Shown in pieces: positions 8,260 to 16,438 of a stretch of 64,000 nt of DNA. Where the stretch lies: positions 868,001 to 932,000 of the forward strand of contig NZ_CP116005.1 in NCBI RefSeq assembly GCF_027941835.1. Reading direction: 5' to 3'. The notes under the pieces were generated by a model that was not told where the DNA came from, did no database searches, and saw only the letters and a program-made list of their open reading frames with translations. Both the position numbers and the translations under genes were made by a program. Numbering within the stretch: the stretch's first letter is position 1; each line of letters begins with the position of its first letter. The stretch is from Sphingosinicella microcystinivorans. Its GTDB lineage: Bacteria; Pseudomonadota; Alphaproteobacteria; Sphingomonadales; Sphingomonadaceae.

Positions 8260-9117
8260 TCATGCGCCGCCTTCCGAAAACACGATCAGGCTGCCAAGGC
8301 CGACCTCGGGCCCGACGCACACCTTGCCTGCATGCTCGTGGAACGAAATGCCGCCGTCCTTCAGCGACGCCCGCAGCCTGCCCAGCGACGCCACCTCGAT
8401 CTCGTAGCCGAGATAGTGCGTTCCCTCGGGCTCCGACGCCACGCCGAAGCGCTTCCGCACCGCCTCCGGGCGGACGATCTCGAGCGTGATGTCGCCCGAT
8501 GGATACAGGCGCGCGCCATCCTCGCCGTCGCGAGCGTCGTGCCCGAACAACCGCGAAAAGACTTCGAATTCCGCGGGGTTCCCGGCAACGGCCATGATCT
8601 TCGTGAGCCGAACGGCGCTGTTGGGATGCCGGGTCCAGTCCTCGCGCAGGTAGAGATGCAGGTTGTAATATTTGCAGGCGTTGAAGCGCAAAGCCATCTC
8701 GACGGGAAAGATGACATCGAATTCGGGAAAGACCGGGTCTTCTCCCGGGATTTTCCATTCCCGCTTCGCATGGGCGGGCGGCGCGCTGGAGAACCCTTGC
8801 GCGAGCATCAGGCGATGGAAGGCCTCGATCTCCTCGGCAACGAGGACCATCGACCGGATTCCGGCGTCGCCCGACAGCACCGTCTGCATGACCGCGGGCA
8901 GCCTCGTGCGATCGTAGGGCGACATCAGCTCGATGAAATTGGCCTGACCGGCGCTCTTCGGCCGCATCAGGATCATGCGGTTGGCGATGCCCATCGACTC
9001 GATATGGCTGACGGGGGTGAGGCGGAACCCCATCCGTTCGAACAGCGCCGCGGCGGCATCGAGATCGGGAACATAGGTCAGCAGATGGTCTATCCGCGCC
9101 GTTCCGGCCTGTGTCAT
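8260..9117 (-). CDS. VOC/glyoxalase-like domain protein
   Basis: A 285-residue cytoplasmic protein of the vicinal-oxygen-chelate superfamily (glyoxalase-like type). The N-terminal IDHLLTYVPDLDAAAALFERMGFRLTPVSHIESMGIANRMI contains the DHL...A...F...GF pattern of the first beta-alpha-beta-beta-beta module (about residues 9-50), and HYLGYEIEVASLGRLRASL followed by FHEH (about 230-260) resembles the second. Members use a metal to act on hydroxy- or keto-acids, dioxygenate rings or bind small ligands, so the reaction is open. The ATG at 9117 is preferred because it overlaps the stop of the racemase-like gene as ATGA, which indicates translational coupling. It precedes the two acylases and probably handles a cytoplasmic product of that pathway. 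Confidence 0.75.
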   Translation of the reverse strand: MTQAGTARIDHLLTYVPDLDAAAALFERMGFRLTPVSHIESMGIANRMILMRPKSAGQANFIELMSPYDRTRLPAVMQTVLSGDAGIRSMVLVAEEIEAFHRLMLAQGFSSAPPAHAKREWKIPGEDPVFPEFDVIFPVEMALRFNACKYYNLHLYLREDWTRHPNSAVRLTKIMAVAGNPAEFEVFSRLFGHDARDGEDGARLYPSGDITLEIVRPEAVRKRFGVASEPEGTHYLGYEIEVASLGRLRASLKDGGISFHEHAGKVCVGPEVGLGSLIVFSEGGA

Positions 9118-9854
9118 GATCGTGCATCCATCACGGTATCGCAAAGAAGGCTTACGTGCAGCGCCACGGCATCGACGATGTCGGGTGGCGTCTGCTCCGG
9201 CCGGAGCAGCAGCGGCAGCTCCGTGCAGGCAAGAACGACGGCATCCGCCCCGCCGCGCCGCAGCGCCGCGATCGCCGAATCCAGAAGCGCGCGCCCGGCA
9301 TCGTCGACGACGCCCTGCGTCAGGCGCCCGAGGATCAGCGCATCGAGCCGGTCCTGCATTTCGGCATCGGGCCGAACGATCTCGCGCGCGCCCTTGCCGG
9401 ACATGCGATCGAGCAGGAACGGCGCGGCCAGCGTCCTCGACGTGCCGAGCAGGCCCGCGCGCCGGGCGCCCACGGCCGAAAGATGCGTTGCCGCGGCGTC
9501 GAATACGTGGGGCACCGGTATGGAGAGCGCGGCGGCGAGGGCATCGTGGCAGCGGTGCGCGGTGACCGCCGTCAGCGCCGCCGCGGCGCAGCCCGCCGCC
9601 TGCAGCCGAAGCCCGGCAGCCACCAGTTCCGCCTCCACCTCATGCCACGCCCCGCGCCCGCCCGCGTCGAGAAGGCCGGCGAATTCGAGCGAGTCGATCA
9701 TCAGCGGCGTGTTGCGATGCGCGCCGCGGCGCCTTTCCGACAAGACGTTGATCCGCGCGTAATAATCGGCCGTCGACCGCCAGCTCATGCCGCCGATCAG
9801 CCCCAGCCGGGGCGCCCGTCCGTCCGGAGAGGGGGAAGCCATTGGATCACGCAT
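9114..9854 (-). CDS. Aspartate/glutamate racemase superfamily protein
   Basis: A 246-residue member of the Asp/Glu/hydantoin racemase superfamily, with LGLIGGMSWRSTADYYARIN at residues 17-36 and a second-half active-site segment LACTELP with Cys210. The family normally uses two acid/base residues: a Cys or Thr just before Asn in an (C/T)NTxH motif, and a second Cys in a CTE motif. Here the first motif reads TAVTAH (95-100), so the catalytic position is Ala96 and the Asn is Val97; only Cys210 is kept. It may therefore be a one-sided enzyme such as an isomerase or decarboxylase rather than a true racemase. An in-frame ATG at 9842 is an alternative start. It heads the minus block and is divergent from the MFS gene. 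Confidence 0.78.
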   Translation of the reverse strand: MRDPMASPSPDGRAPRLGLIGGMSWRSTADYYARINVLSERRRGAHRNTPLMIDSLEFAGLLDAGGRGAWHEVEAELVAAGLRLQAAGCAAAALTAVTAHRCHDALAAALSIPVPHVFDAAATHLSAVGARRAGLLGTSRTLAAPFLLDRMSGKGAREIVRPDAEMQDRLDALILGRLTQGVVDDAGRALLDSAIAALRRGGADAVVLACTELPLLLRPEQTPPDIVDAVALHVSLLCDTVMDARS

Positions 9855-9869
9855 GGCGGTTTCTTATCC

Positions 9870-9890
9870 ATTGACAAATTCATTGTCCAT
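9870..9890. promoter_or_regulatory. Imperfect palindrome between racemase-like and MFS genes
   Basis: The 85-base divergent gap contains ATTGACAA, a 5-base centre ATTCA, then TTGTCCAT, an imperfect 21-base palindrome with perfect GACAA/TTGTC arms. It includes a TTGACA hexamer on the plus strand and a TGGACA hexamer on the minus strand, so a bound dimer would cover the -35 regions of both divergent promoters. The IclR gene downstream in the MFS transcript is the obvious candidate regulator, but the GntR protein at 15510 is also possible. Confidence 0.4.
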
Positions 9891-9939
9891 ATCAAAACAT
9901 GTTGGCCATGAAGGAACGCGGTGGAGCAGGCGAAGCGAT

Positions 9940-11280
9940 ATGAGCAGTATGGAAACCGTGAGACCCGCAGCCCTGACACCGCACGACAAGGACAGCCCGC
10001 GCATCTGGATCGCGGTGGTCATCCTCTCGGCCTGTTATGTCTTTTCGCTGATTGACCGCCTGATCATCAATCTGCTGGTCGATCCGATCAAGGCCGACCT
10101 CGGGCTCAGCGACCTGCAGATCGCGCTCGTCCAGGGGCCGGCATTCGCCGTTCTCTACGCGACCGCCGGGGCGCCCCTCGGGCGGCTCGCCGACATCATG
10201 AGCCGGCGCGGGCTCGCCGCCGCCGCCATCGCCTTCTGGAGCGCCTGCACGGCCGTGACCGGGGCGGCCGCCAACTTCCTGACGCTGGCCGCGGCGCGCG
10301 TCGGGGTCGGCGTCGGCGAGGCCGCGCTGACGCCCGCGGCCTACTCGCTCTTCGCGGACGGCGTCCGCCGCGATCGTCTCGGCCGGGCCATCGCGATCTA
10401 CACGGCGGGCGGCGCGCTCGGGTCGGGGCTGGCGCTGCTGGGCGGCGGCTGGCTCTACAGCGCCTTCGAGGCCGCCGGCACGACGACCGCGCCGTGGCGG
10501 CTGACGCTGCTGGCCGTCGGCCTGCCCGGCCTTCTTCTGGCCGCGGCCGTGCTGCTCCTCGTGAAGGAGCCGCCGCGGCGTGACGCGGAGGCGCGCCCGG
10601 CGGTGCGCAGCGTCCTTGCGTGGCTGGCGCTGCACCGGCGCTTCTACGGCTGGACCTTCGCGGCCTATGCCGCGCTCAGCACCCTCATCTACGGCTTCAT
10701 GGCGTGGACGCCGTCCTACCTGATCCGCACCTTCGAAATCGCGCCGGGCGAGGCGGGAATGCGCTTCGGCACGGCGATGCTGATCGGCGGCGTCGCCGGG
10801 CCGCTGTTCGCGGGCTGGGCCGTCGACCGCGCGGCTTCGCGCCTTGGCCTGATGGCGCCGCTGCGCGTCATGGCCGCCGCATTCCTCTGCGCGATCGCCG
10901 CGATCCTGGCGCTGCCGTGGATCACCGGACCCGGCAGCGCGGTCGTCCTGCTCGGCATCGTCGGCTTCTTCGCGACGGGAATGCTGGGCCTGCCGCCGAT
11001 CGCGCTGCAGCTTGCGACGCCCGGCCTGATGCGCGGCCTCGTATCGGGCATCAACCTGATGATCGGCAACCTGATCGGGCTCAGCCTCGGCCCCGTCGCC
11101 GTCGCGCTCCTGTCCTCCCGGCTGGCGGGCGGGCTGGCCCCGGCGCTGGCCTCGGTCGTCGTCGCGTCCGCGCTGGCGGGAATCCTCGCCCTGCTCTGCG
11201 CGAGGGCGCCAAGGCCGTCGACGGAGACGCCCGGGCCGACTAGCGTCGCGCCGGTCACACACGAACCGATGCAGGCATGA
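9940..11280 (+). CDS. MFS transporter
   Basis: A 446-residue inner-membrane transporter of the major facilitator superfamily with about twelve hydrophobic segments. The cytoplasmic loop between helices 2 and 3 carries GAPLGRLADIMSRRGL, the conserved G-x-L-a-D-r-x-g-R-R motif, and the start NLLVDPIKADLGLSDLQIAL is typical of the spinster/ACS-like sphingomonad group that imports organic anions. The ATG at 9940 was chosen: it lies at the start of the hydrophilic leader before helix 1 and follows GGAGCAGG, whereas the frame upstream has no coding character. It is followed after 10 bases by the IclR regulator, so transporter and regulator share a transcript. It probably carries the deacylated product of the acylase pathway into the cytoplasm; the solute is not known. 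Confidence 0.85.
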   Translation: MSSMETVRPAALTPHDKDSPRIWIAVVILSACYVFSLIDRLIINLLVDPIKADLGLSDLQIALVQGPAFAVLYATAGAPLGRLADIMSRRGLAAAAIAFWSACTAVTGAAANFLTLAAARVGVGVGEAALTPAAYSLFADGVRRDRLGRAIAIYTAGGALGSGLALLGGGWLYSAFEAAGTTTAPWRLTLLAVGLPGLLLAAAVLLLVKEPPRRDAEARPAVRSVLAWLALHRRFYGWTFAAYAALSTLIYGFMAWTPSYLIRTFEIAPGEAGMRFGTAMLIGGVAGPLFAGWAVDRAASRLGLMAPLRVMAAAFLCAIAAILALPWITGPGSAVVLLGIVGFFATGMLGLPPIALQLATPGLMRGLVSGINLMIGNLIGLSLGPVAVALLSSRLAGGLAPALASVVVASALAGILALLCARAPRPSTETPGPTSVAPVTHEPMQA

Positions 11281-11290
11281 GGGCAGACGA

Positions 11291-12115
11291 ATGGCGGGAA
11301 AAATCAGCAGGAAAGCCGGTCTCGAGAATCGGCGCGGCGTGCAGTCGATTGATGTCGGGATGCGGATCCTGGAGGTGCTTGCCGCGTCCGACGAGGCCCT
11401 GCCGCTGAAGACCATCAGCGACAGCGTCGGCATGGCCTCCAGCAACGTGCACCGCTATCTCGCGAGCTTCATCCGGGCGGGGCTGCTTCGCCAGGACCCC
11501 GCCACCAGCCGCTACGACCTCGGCCGGCTGGCGCTGCGAATCGGCCTGTCCGCCCTCTCGCGCATCGACATTCTCGAGTTGGCGAAGCCCGAGCTGAAGC
11601 GCCTCGCCCACGACAGCGGCCTGCTCGGCATCGCCAGCGTCTACGGGGACCAGGGGCCGACCGTCGTCCACATCCAGCAGCCCAACCCCTCGGTGATCCT
11701 TACCCTTGCGCTGGGCAGCATCCTGCCTCTGCTGCGCTCGCCCTCGGGCCTCGTCTTTCTCGCCTATTTGCCCGAAGAGGCGACGCGCAGCCTCGTGGAG
11801 CGCGAGCTCATGTACAGCTCCCGCTACACGATCTCCCCGTCGACACCCAAAAGCTTCGCCGAGGTCCGGCGGGTCGCGAAGGAGGTGCGCAGCGCCGGGT
11901 TCGCCATCAACAACGTCGACATATCGCCGGGCCTGCGGTCCGTCGCCTGCCCGATCCTGGACCTGCAGAGGAACATCGTGGCCGTCGTCAGCCTGACCGG
12001 CCCCGACTCCACGCTCGGCCCCGAGCACCCGGCGCTGCACGACCTCGTGGCCGTGTGCCGCCGCCTGTCGGAGGAGGCGGGCTATCGCGCCGCATCGGAA
12101 ATAGCGATCACCTAA
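11291..12115 (+). CDS. IclR family transcriptional regulator
   Basis: A 274-residue regulator with the IclR architecture: an N-terminal winged helix-turn-helix (about 17-75; SIDVGMRILEVLAASDEALPL begins it, and SSNVHRYLASFIRAGLL is the recognition region) and a C-terminal effector-binding domain (about 90-265), including GIASVYGDQGPTVVHI and a late LRSVACPILD segment. Such proteins bind a small aromatic or organic acid and control a nearby catabolic operon. It lies 10 bases after the MFS gene on the same strand. The downstream 318-base gap leads to the interrupted TonB receptor, and the divergent gap at 9855-9939 has a palindrome; either could be its target. The effector is unknown. Confidence 0.88.
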   Translation: MAGKISRKAGLENRRGVQSIDVGMRILEVLAASDEALPLKTISDSVGMASSNVHRYLASFIRAGLLRQDPATSRYDLGRLALRIGLSALSRIDILELAKPELKRLAHDSGLLGIASVYGDQGPTVVHIQQPNPSVILTLALGSILPLLRSPSGLVFLAYLPEEATRSLVERELMYSSRYTISPSTPKSFAEVRRVAKEVRSAGFAINNVDISPGLRSVACPILDLQRNIVAVVSLTGPDSTLGPEHPALHDLVAVCRRLSEEAGYRAASEIAIT

Positions 12116-12433
12116 TATAGAAATTATCGTATAGACAACTTGTGTCCGAATAGGTATATTGTTTGACAGTAGGGTCCGACCGCATCGTTGGGCGCAGGGA
12201 GGCGCGCCAACCTGCAGAATCCCTGTGCAGATCGGCACCCCGAAAAGAAACGAGTCCCGGACAGGAACGCTTTTCAGGCCGAAGCCTGATGCCCGCATTC
12301 CCTGATCGCTGAAGACGCAGGTCCTGCGGCGGTCTGCTCGAACACCGGCCTTGTTTCCACGAAATACAACGTAGACGTTGCAAATCGAGGTTCAGCGCAT
12401 TCTGCCAGTGCTTGATCGAAAAGGGGGAAAACA
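12116..12433 (+). promoter_or_regulatory. 318-base leader of the TonB receptor with a CAACGT palindrome
   Basis: No gene is visible here. The first 70 bases are AT-rich (ATATAG, TATATTGTTTGACAG) and could hold the promoter. A perfect 6-base inverted repeat, CAACGT-AG-ACGTTG, lies at 12367-12380, about 54 bases before the receptor ATG. AAGGGGGAAA at 12420-12429 is a clear ribosome binding site for the ATG at 12434. No riboswitch or intrinsic terminator was recognised. Confidence 0.4.
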
Positions 12434-15406
12434 ATGAAATCGCAAGTCCGCGTATTGACGTATGCCACAGTTTCGCTGGCGGCCATGATCGCCGGGTCCG
12501 CTCCCGCGTGGTCGCAGGAGGCGGCCATCGAGGAAGAATTGATCGTCGTCACCGGCACCAACATCCGCGGCGCCAACGTGATTGGCAGCGCAGTGCAGTC
12601 GCTCAGCGCCGACGACATCGCCAAGACCGGCAAGGCCACCATCGCCGAGCTGATGCGCGAGCTCCCGGTGAACTTCGCGGGCGGCGTCGGCAACTCGGAC
12701 AATAATCGCGGTCAGGATACCAGCTCGCAGGGCTCCAACCTCGGCGGCGGCTCGGGCGTCAACCTGCGCGGCCTCGGCGCGCTGTCAACGCTCGTCCTGG
12801 TGAACGGCCGCCGCGTTGCGGTCTCCGGCCAGTTCGGCGACTTCGTCGACATCTCGAACATTCCCGTCGCCGCGATCGAGCGCATCGAGATCCTTCAGGA
12901 CGGCGCTTCGGCCGTCTACGGCTCGGACGCCGTCGGCGGCGTCGTCAACATCATCCTGAAGCGCAAGGTGGACGGCCTTCACGCGCTCGCGCGCATCGGC
13001 ACGACGACCGAGGGCGGCGGCGCGGAATATCAGGGCAGCCTCGTCTAGGGCACGGCGTGGGACAGCGGCAACTTCGTCCTCGGCTACGAATACAACAAGC
13101 GCGAGAACGTCCGCGCCTCGCAGCGCGGCATGACCGGCGACTTCTCGGATCGCGGCGGCGTCAACTGGCCGCTTTACACGAACCGGGCCGGAACCGCGGC
13201 GAACATCTTCTCGGGCAACGCCGCGTTCAACGGGAACGTCGCCTATACCGTTCCGCAAGGCAGCAACGCAGGGCTTTCCGTATCCGATCTCATTCCTGCG
13301 ACCGGCGGTTTCGGCAACACCTTCAATCCGTGGGCGGGCGTCGACATCCTTCCCGAGATGGAGCGGCACAGCCTGTTCCTGTCGTTCGATCAGGAGGTCA
13401 GCGACAAGGTCTCGCTCTACGGCGGCGCCCGCTACACGCGGCGCGACGGCTTCTACGGCATGGGCACGGGCTATTCCGCCTTCTACGGAAGCCTGCCTGC
13501 GACAAATCCCAACTACATCACCGGGGTTACGAACAACTTCGGCGTCGTCATCGACGACCAGCCCCTGATCCGTGACACGTGGGTGAAGAGCCTCGCGCTC
13601 GAAGGCGGCATCCGTATCGAGATGTTCGGCGACTGGATGGCCGACGCAGCCCTGTCGTACAGCCGGGAGAAGCAGCATCGTTACAGCACCTACCTGCGCG
13701 ATTCGAACGTGCGGGAGTATTTGCCGAACGGGACATTCGCACCGAATTCGATCGCGTGCTCGCTCATGGGGCTGAACGCATCGAACATCGGCTCCATCGC
13801 GTCGCCGACCCCGGCGCAGACCTATTGCGCCGGCCTCGGCTATGAGACGTGGAACCCGTATTCGACCCAGCCGCTGTCTGCCGCGGTCATCGACCAGCTC
13901 ATCGGTTACGAGGACCTGACGTTCAATTCCGACGTCCTGCAAGGCACGGTGAAGTTCGACGGAACGCTCTTCGCTCTGCCGGGCGGCAACGTGAAGCTCG
14001 CGCTCGGCGCCGACTACCGCAAGGAGAAGATCAACGGCCAGCTCGATTTCAACTACCGCAGCATCAATTCGCACACGGTGGAATACGGCACGACCAAGCA
14101 GGACGTGATCTCGATGTTCGCCGAGGCTTCGATCCCCATCGTCGGCGCGGAGAACGCCATGCCGGGCATCGCTGCGCTCGAATTGTCAGCCGCCGTTCGC
14201 CACGAAATCTCGAGCAGCAGCAACCTCAAGGAATTCACCACCACCAATCCGAAGTTCGGCTTCCGCTATGCGCCGTTCGAGGGTTTCAACATCCGCGGAA
14301 GCTGGGGCACCTCGTTCCACGCACCGCCGATGCGCTTCCAGTACAACGGTCCGCAACCCGTGGCGGGCGGAAACGCGATTTTCTATGCGAACGCCTTTTA
14401 TCTGGCGCCGTGCAACACGACGCTTGTCACGCTGAACGGCTTCACCGGCACGCCGGGTTCGCCGACCGGAAACTGCACGTTCACCGGTATGGTCGTCTCC
14501 GGCGGCGCCGGTCCCGTACTCGAACCGGAAACCGCAGAGACATGGACGCTCGGCTTCGATTTCACGCCGCCGTCCGTCCCCGGTCTCCGGCTCGGTTTCA
14601 ACTACTTCAACATCGCGATCAAGGATCGCATCGTGCGCATCACCGGCGGCGGGCTCAGCAGCATCCTCGCCAACTATTTCGCGACGGGTACGAGCCCCTA
14701 TCTGAGAAATCTGGATTTCAACCCGGATGACGCCGTTGTCCAGGCGTTGATGGACGATCCGCGCTTCCTCGGCCTTCAGGGCCCCGGAGCGACCAGCGAT
14801 GCAAGCGGCATCGCCGCAATCATCTACGCGACGCAAACCAACCTTGCGCGCCTGAAGACGCAGGGCTTCGACCTGTCGCTGAACTACGCGTTCGATGCCG
14901 GTGATTTCGGCGCGTTCGACCTGTTCGCGAACGGCACGCGGTTCACCAGCTACAAGATCGAGGGTTCGCCCGGCGGCGGGTTCGTCGACAAGCTCGGCAT
15001 CTATGAAAGCACCGGCAACCCGCTCAAGTTCAAATCGCGGCAGGGCATAAGCTGGAACAAGGGGCCGGTCTCGCTGACCGTCGCCGCCAACTACACCGAC
15101 AGCTACAAGTGCGTCGCCGGCTGCTACGTTCCCTCGGCGACGGGCGCGCCGGTGCTCAACACCGATCCGGTCAAGATCGACTCGTGGCTGACGTTCGACT
15201 TCCAGCTCGGCGTCGACCTCGGCGGGCTCGGCGGCGCCTTCAAGGACGCGGGGCTCACGTTCAACGCGCTCAACGTGTTCAACGAGGACCCGCCGTTCAT
15301 CGACACCGGCCGGTCCGTGGTCGCCAACGCCCCGGAACCGTATGACACGTATAATGCGACGATCATCGGACGAACCGTGTCGCTGACGCTTTCAAAGCGT
15401 TTCTAG
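12434..15406 (+). pseudogene. TonB-dependent receptor interrupted by an in-frame TAG
   Basis: An outer-membrane receptor frame of 990 codons with one in-frame amber codon at 13046-13048 (codon 205). The first part has a signal peptide ending AWSQEA, a TonB-box-like EEELIVVTGT, and plug-domain motifs GVNLRGLGALSTLVLVNGRR and IEILQDGASAVYGSDAVGG. Immediately after the TAG the same frame continues as GTAWDSGNFVLGYEYNK and runs through a complete barrel to a C-terminal SLTLSKRF, so no frameshift or deletion is involved. CAG to TAG (Gln to stop) is the simplest change. It could be a recent nonsense mutation, a sequencing error, or a read-through codon. The ATG at 13130 is not a credible restart. 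It would import the substrate of the flanking acylases; the ligand is unknown. Confidence 0.85.
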
Positions 15407-15414
15407 GAACGGGA

Positions 15415-15455
15415 AATGCGGAGCCGATGCGCGATTTCCGTGTCGGCTCCGCATT
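15415..15455 (+). terminator. Inverted repeat after the TonB receptor
   Basis: A perfect 13-base stem: the arm AATGCGGAGCCGA at 15415-15427 pairs with TCGGCTCCGCATT at 15443-15455 around a 15-base loop, starting 8 bases after the receptor stop. It is not followed by a run of T, so it is a weak candidate for an intrinsic terminator or an mRNA 3'-end stabiliser separating the receptor from the GntR gene. Confidence 0.5.
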
Positions 15456-15509
15456 CGATCATGACGATGCAGCCGTTCCGGGACGCAGCCGCGCTGCGGA
15501 GACAGGACG

Positions 15510-16268
15510 ATGATTGATCATTCCGATCAGCCGGACGACAAGGCCGATACGCGGACGATCGCGGACTATATCTATCAGGAGCTTCACCGCGACATCGTCT
15601 CGGGCGCGTTGATACCGGGCACCAAGCTGCGCATGGAGAAATTTTCCAGGCTCTACGGCGTCGGCATGAGCCCGCTTCGCGAAGCGCTCGTGAAGCTGAC
15701 GGGCGACGCGCTGGTCCGCACGGAAGGGCAGAGAGGGTTCTGGGTCTCGCCCATATCCGCGAACGAATTCGAGGATACCGTGGGAATACGGGCCCTGATC
15801 GAGACGGAAGCCGTCATGCGCTCGATCAGGCTGGGCGACGGGGCGTGGGAAGCGCGCGTGCGCGAGGCCCATGCCGCGCTCGCCGAGTCCGCGGAGCGCC
15901 TGATCGAAGGCGATGACGACGTCGCGCTCGCGGCCTGGGAGCGCGCCAACAGGCGGTTTCACGATGCGCTGGCGTCGGCGTGCGCGTCGCCCTGGCTGAT
16001 GCGGATACGCCAGATGCTGCACAGGCACGCGGAGCGGTACCGGGCGATCGTGCTTCCCGGTCGCCGCATAGACCCCGACACCCACGATGAGCACGACGCC
16101 ATCGCGGAAGCCGTGCTTGACCGGAAATCCCTGCGCGCGGGCCATCTCATCAGGACCCATGTGCAGAGAACCGCGAACTGCGTGCGCGAAGCGTTGCAAA
16201 CGCGCGAGCACGGCGGGGACACCGCGCCCGCGGCACGATGTGCGAAAGCGCTCAACCAGGGGTTCTGA
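15510..16268 (+). CDS. GntR family (FCD-type) transcriptional regulator
   Basis: A 252-residue regulator of the FadR/FCD branch of GntR. The winged helix (about 16-85) contains YIYQELHRDIVSGALIPGTKL and the recognition part YGVGMSPLREALVKLTGDALV; the following all-helical domain (about 95-225) has the FCD ligand/metal pattern with conserved arginine and histidines (RALIETEAVMRS, ERANRRFHDAL, HDEHDAIAEAVL). Such regulators usually repress a neighbouring catabolic operon until an acidic metabolite is bound. It lies between the interrupted TonB receptor and acylase 3; the shared elements at 16294-16377 just downstream make it the leading candidate for controlling both the tannase and acylase 3 promoters. 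That assignment is inference. Confidence 0.87.
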   Translation: MIDHSDQPDDKADTRTIADYIYQELHRDIVSGALIPGTKLRMEKFSRLYGVGMSPLREALVKLTGDALVRTEGQRGFWVSPISANEFEDTVGIRALIETEAVMRSIRLGDGAWEARVREAHAALAESAERLIEGDDDVALAAWERANRRFHDALASACASPWLMRIRQMLHRHAERYRAIVLPGRRIDPDTHDEHDAIAEAVLDRKSLRAGHLIRTHVQRTANCVREALQTREHGGDTAPAARCAKALNQGF

Positions 16269-16293
16269 AAGACCGTTCGGTGCAATTGAGACA

Positions 16294-16377
16294 TATCGGA
16301 AAAATAGATATTCCTATGCGGGACATACCTATCTTCGCGCGCCTCAGCGCTTCGATTATGAAGAAATATCGAAATTT
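16294..16377 (+). promoter_or_regulatory. Bipartite shared regulatory element upstream of acylase 3
   Basis: A 22-base element at 16294-16315 (TATCGGAAAA, then AT, then AGATATTCCT) and a 13-base element AATATCGAAATTT at 16365-16377, separated by 49 bases, in a locally AT-rich 170-base gap. Both match the region upstream of the tannase (3485-3464 and 3415-3403 on the minus strand) with the same order, orientation and spacing. The gap also includes the end of an open frame in phase with acylase 3, but the signal peptide and GGAG place the real start at 16439. Confidence 0.6.
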
Positions 16378-16438
16378 ATATGCAGCCCTGATACCGGAAA
16401 CGTGCCCTGTGCAACCTGAGACTGCCCGCGGAGTCGCA

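Noticed and set aside
13130-13132. ATG as an independent start of the second half of the TonB receptor
   Set aside because: It lies within plug/barrel sequence continuous with the upstream frame and has no ribosome binding site or signal peptide.
16238-16438. 67-codon N-terminal extension of acylase 3
   Set aside because: The signal peptide begins at 16439 after a GGAG, and the extension covers the shared regulatory elements.
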